Assembly: GCA_040235415.1 (NCBI GenBank)
Contig: JBECKR010000370.1
Span: 1 to 15,092, forward strand
DNA: 15,092 nt
Direction: 5' to 3'
Source: JBECKR01 sp040235415
GTDB taxonomy: Bacteria > Acidobacteriota > Polarisedimenticolia > Polarisedimenticolales > Polarisedimenticolaceae
In this document: piece by piece, positions 14,418 to 15,092 of the stretch
How the letters are laid out: every line of letters begins with the position of its first letter
Position numbering within the stretch: the stretch's first letter is position 1
Notes under the pieces: generated by a model
Databases searched by the model: none
Told to the model about the DNA's origin: nothing
Seen by the model: the letters and a program-made list of their open reading frames with translations, nothing else
Translations under genes and position numbers: made by a program

Positions 14418-15092
14418 TCAGCGGATCGCCCAATCTACACGGGTGATCGCCCACGATTCAACGGATTTCTGGAGGGCGAGCTCGAGCGAGCCGCGGCGGG
14501 TCGAGGTCTTGCGCCGTCCGACCGCGGGCGTGCTCGCGATCTCGACGGAGCAGCGCGCGGTCGCGGTGCGTCCGTCGGGACCGAGCGTGACGTCGGGCGG
14601 CGAGGTGTAGTCGAGCCGCTGCGCGGCGAGCTGGTCGAACTGCCACTGCAACTGCTGCAACGGCGCCGACGGCCAGACCCGCGCGAGCGCCGAGGCGTCG
14701 CGTCCGTCGTAGGCCGCCTTGAACGCCGCGAGCGCGTCCCGGATCCGCTCGACCTCGCGCGCGCGGATCTCGGCCGGCGACGGCGCCGCCGGCTGCGGTG
14801 CGGGCGGCGGGGTTCGAGCCGGCGACTCCTCGGGGACCTCGATCGCCCGCTCCGCCGGCGCCGGACGGGTCTCGACCGGCGCCGCGGGGGGCTCGGGAAC
14901 CGGGCTCGGAACCGGCGCCGCCCGCTTCTCGGGCTCGGGAACCTCCTTCGGTTTCGGCGCCGGCGCCGCGACGCGCTCCCGCGGCGCGGGCGGCTCGACC
15001 TCCCGGGGGGGTGCCGGCCGCGGCTCGGGGGGAGGGGTCTCCGACGGTTCCGGCTTCGTCCGCGGCTCGATGGCCTCGGTGGCGGATTGTTG
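14418..15092 (-). CDS. Partial protein: proline-rich linker plus NTF2-like C-terminal domain
   Basis: The frame stays open from the right edge of the window to the stop at 14418, giving the last 224 residues; the start lies outside. The first 110 or so residues are a disordered Pro/Glu/Ala linker with repeated PEP, PAP and PxPE patterns (for example KPKEVPEPEKRAAPVPSP). Then comes a domain of about 110 residues starting EIRAREVERIRDALAAFKAAYDGRDASALARVWP and ending SWAITRVDWAIR, with the form of an NTF2-like (SnoaL/DUF4440-like) fold. Such a linker and tail often follow the membrane segment of eukaryote-like serine/threonine kinases in Acidobacteriota and relatives, so a kinase may lie to the right; this is inference. 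An internal TTG at 14660 is not the true start, since coding sequence clearly continues upstream. The gene is probably co-transcribed with the PKD lipoprotein gene 22 bp downstream. Confidence 0.8.
   Translation of the reverse strand, partial: QQSATEAIEPRTKPEPSETPPPEPRPAPPREVEPPAPRERVAAPAPKPKEVPEPEKRAAPVPSPVPEPPAAPVETRPAPAERAIEVPEESPARTPPPAPQPAAPSPAEIRAREVERIRDALAAFKAAYDGRDASALARVWPSAPLQQLQWQFDQLAAQRLDYTSPPDVTLGPDGRTATARCSVEIASTPAVGRRKTSTRRGSLELALQKSVESWAITRVDWAIR

Overview
This 15.1 kb stretch of very GC-rich bacterial DNA holds eleven protein genes packed tightly on both strands. I see no rRNA, tRNA, CRISPR array, insertion sequence or prophage gene. Several traits suggest an Acidobacteriota-like or similar high-GC, Gram-negative-type environmental bacterium: secreted beta-propeller and PKD/cytochrome lipoproteins, a DUF1028 protein, a PflX-type radical SAM enzyme, and a proline-rich protein with an NTF2-like tail of the kind found on eukaryote-like kinases. 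There is no marker gene for phylogeny here, so the lineage is a guess. Shine-Dalgarno sites of the GGAGG type precede many genes, and two gene junctions are ATGA stop/start overlaps.

Layout. Positions 1-314 carry a strong hairpin terminator from an upstream gene and a probable promoter for a sigma-70 family factor (315-1163, +). Meeting it head-on is a three-gene minus-strand operon, transcribed 4018 to 1168: a HEVGH zinc metallopeptidase, an ATP-grasp ligase of the D-Ala-D-Ala ligase type (ATGA overlap), and a metallo-beta-lactamase-fold hydrolase. Divergent from it is a PflX-type radical SAM gene (4173-5159, +). A secreted seven-bladed beta-propeller (5222-6340, -) converges on the radical SAM gene across a long hairpin and diverges from a rhomboid protease with an extra C-terminal domain (6539-7816, +).

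The rhomboid gene ends inside a perfect 34-bp palindrome (7791-7824) that also contains the stop codon of the convergent DUF1028 gene (7822-8841, -). That gene overlaps the end of recD2 (8838-11045, -) by ATGA. Across an 83-bp divergent region lies mprF (11129-13684, +), which makes and flips aminoacylated phospholipid. Two more minus-strand genes close the window: a PKD-domain lipoprotein with one CxxCH haem motif (13694-14395) and, upstream of it, the C-terminal 224 residues of a proline-rich protein that runs off the right edge (14418-15092).

Most of this is general cell biology: transcription, DNA repair, membrane lipid modification and envelope proteins. The two items most worth following up are the peptidase/ATP-grasp ligase/hydrolase operon, which has the composition of a peptide-bond making-and-breaking pathway with no assigned product, and the 34-bp palindrome, which looks like a dispersed repeat that supplies the rhomboid's last codons and stop.
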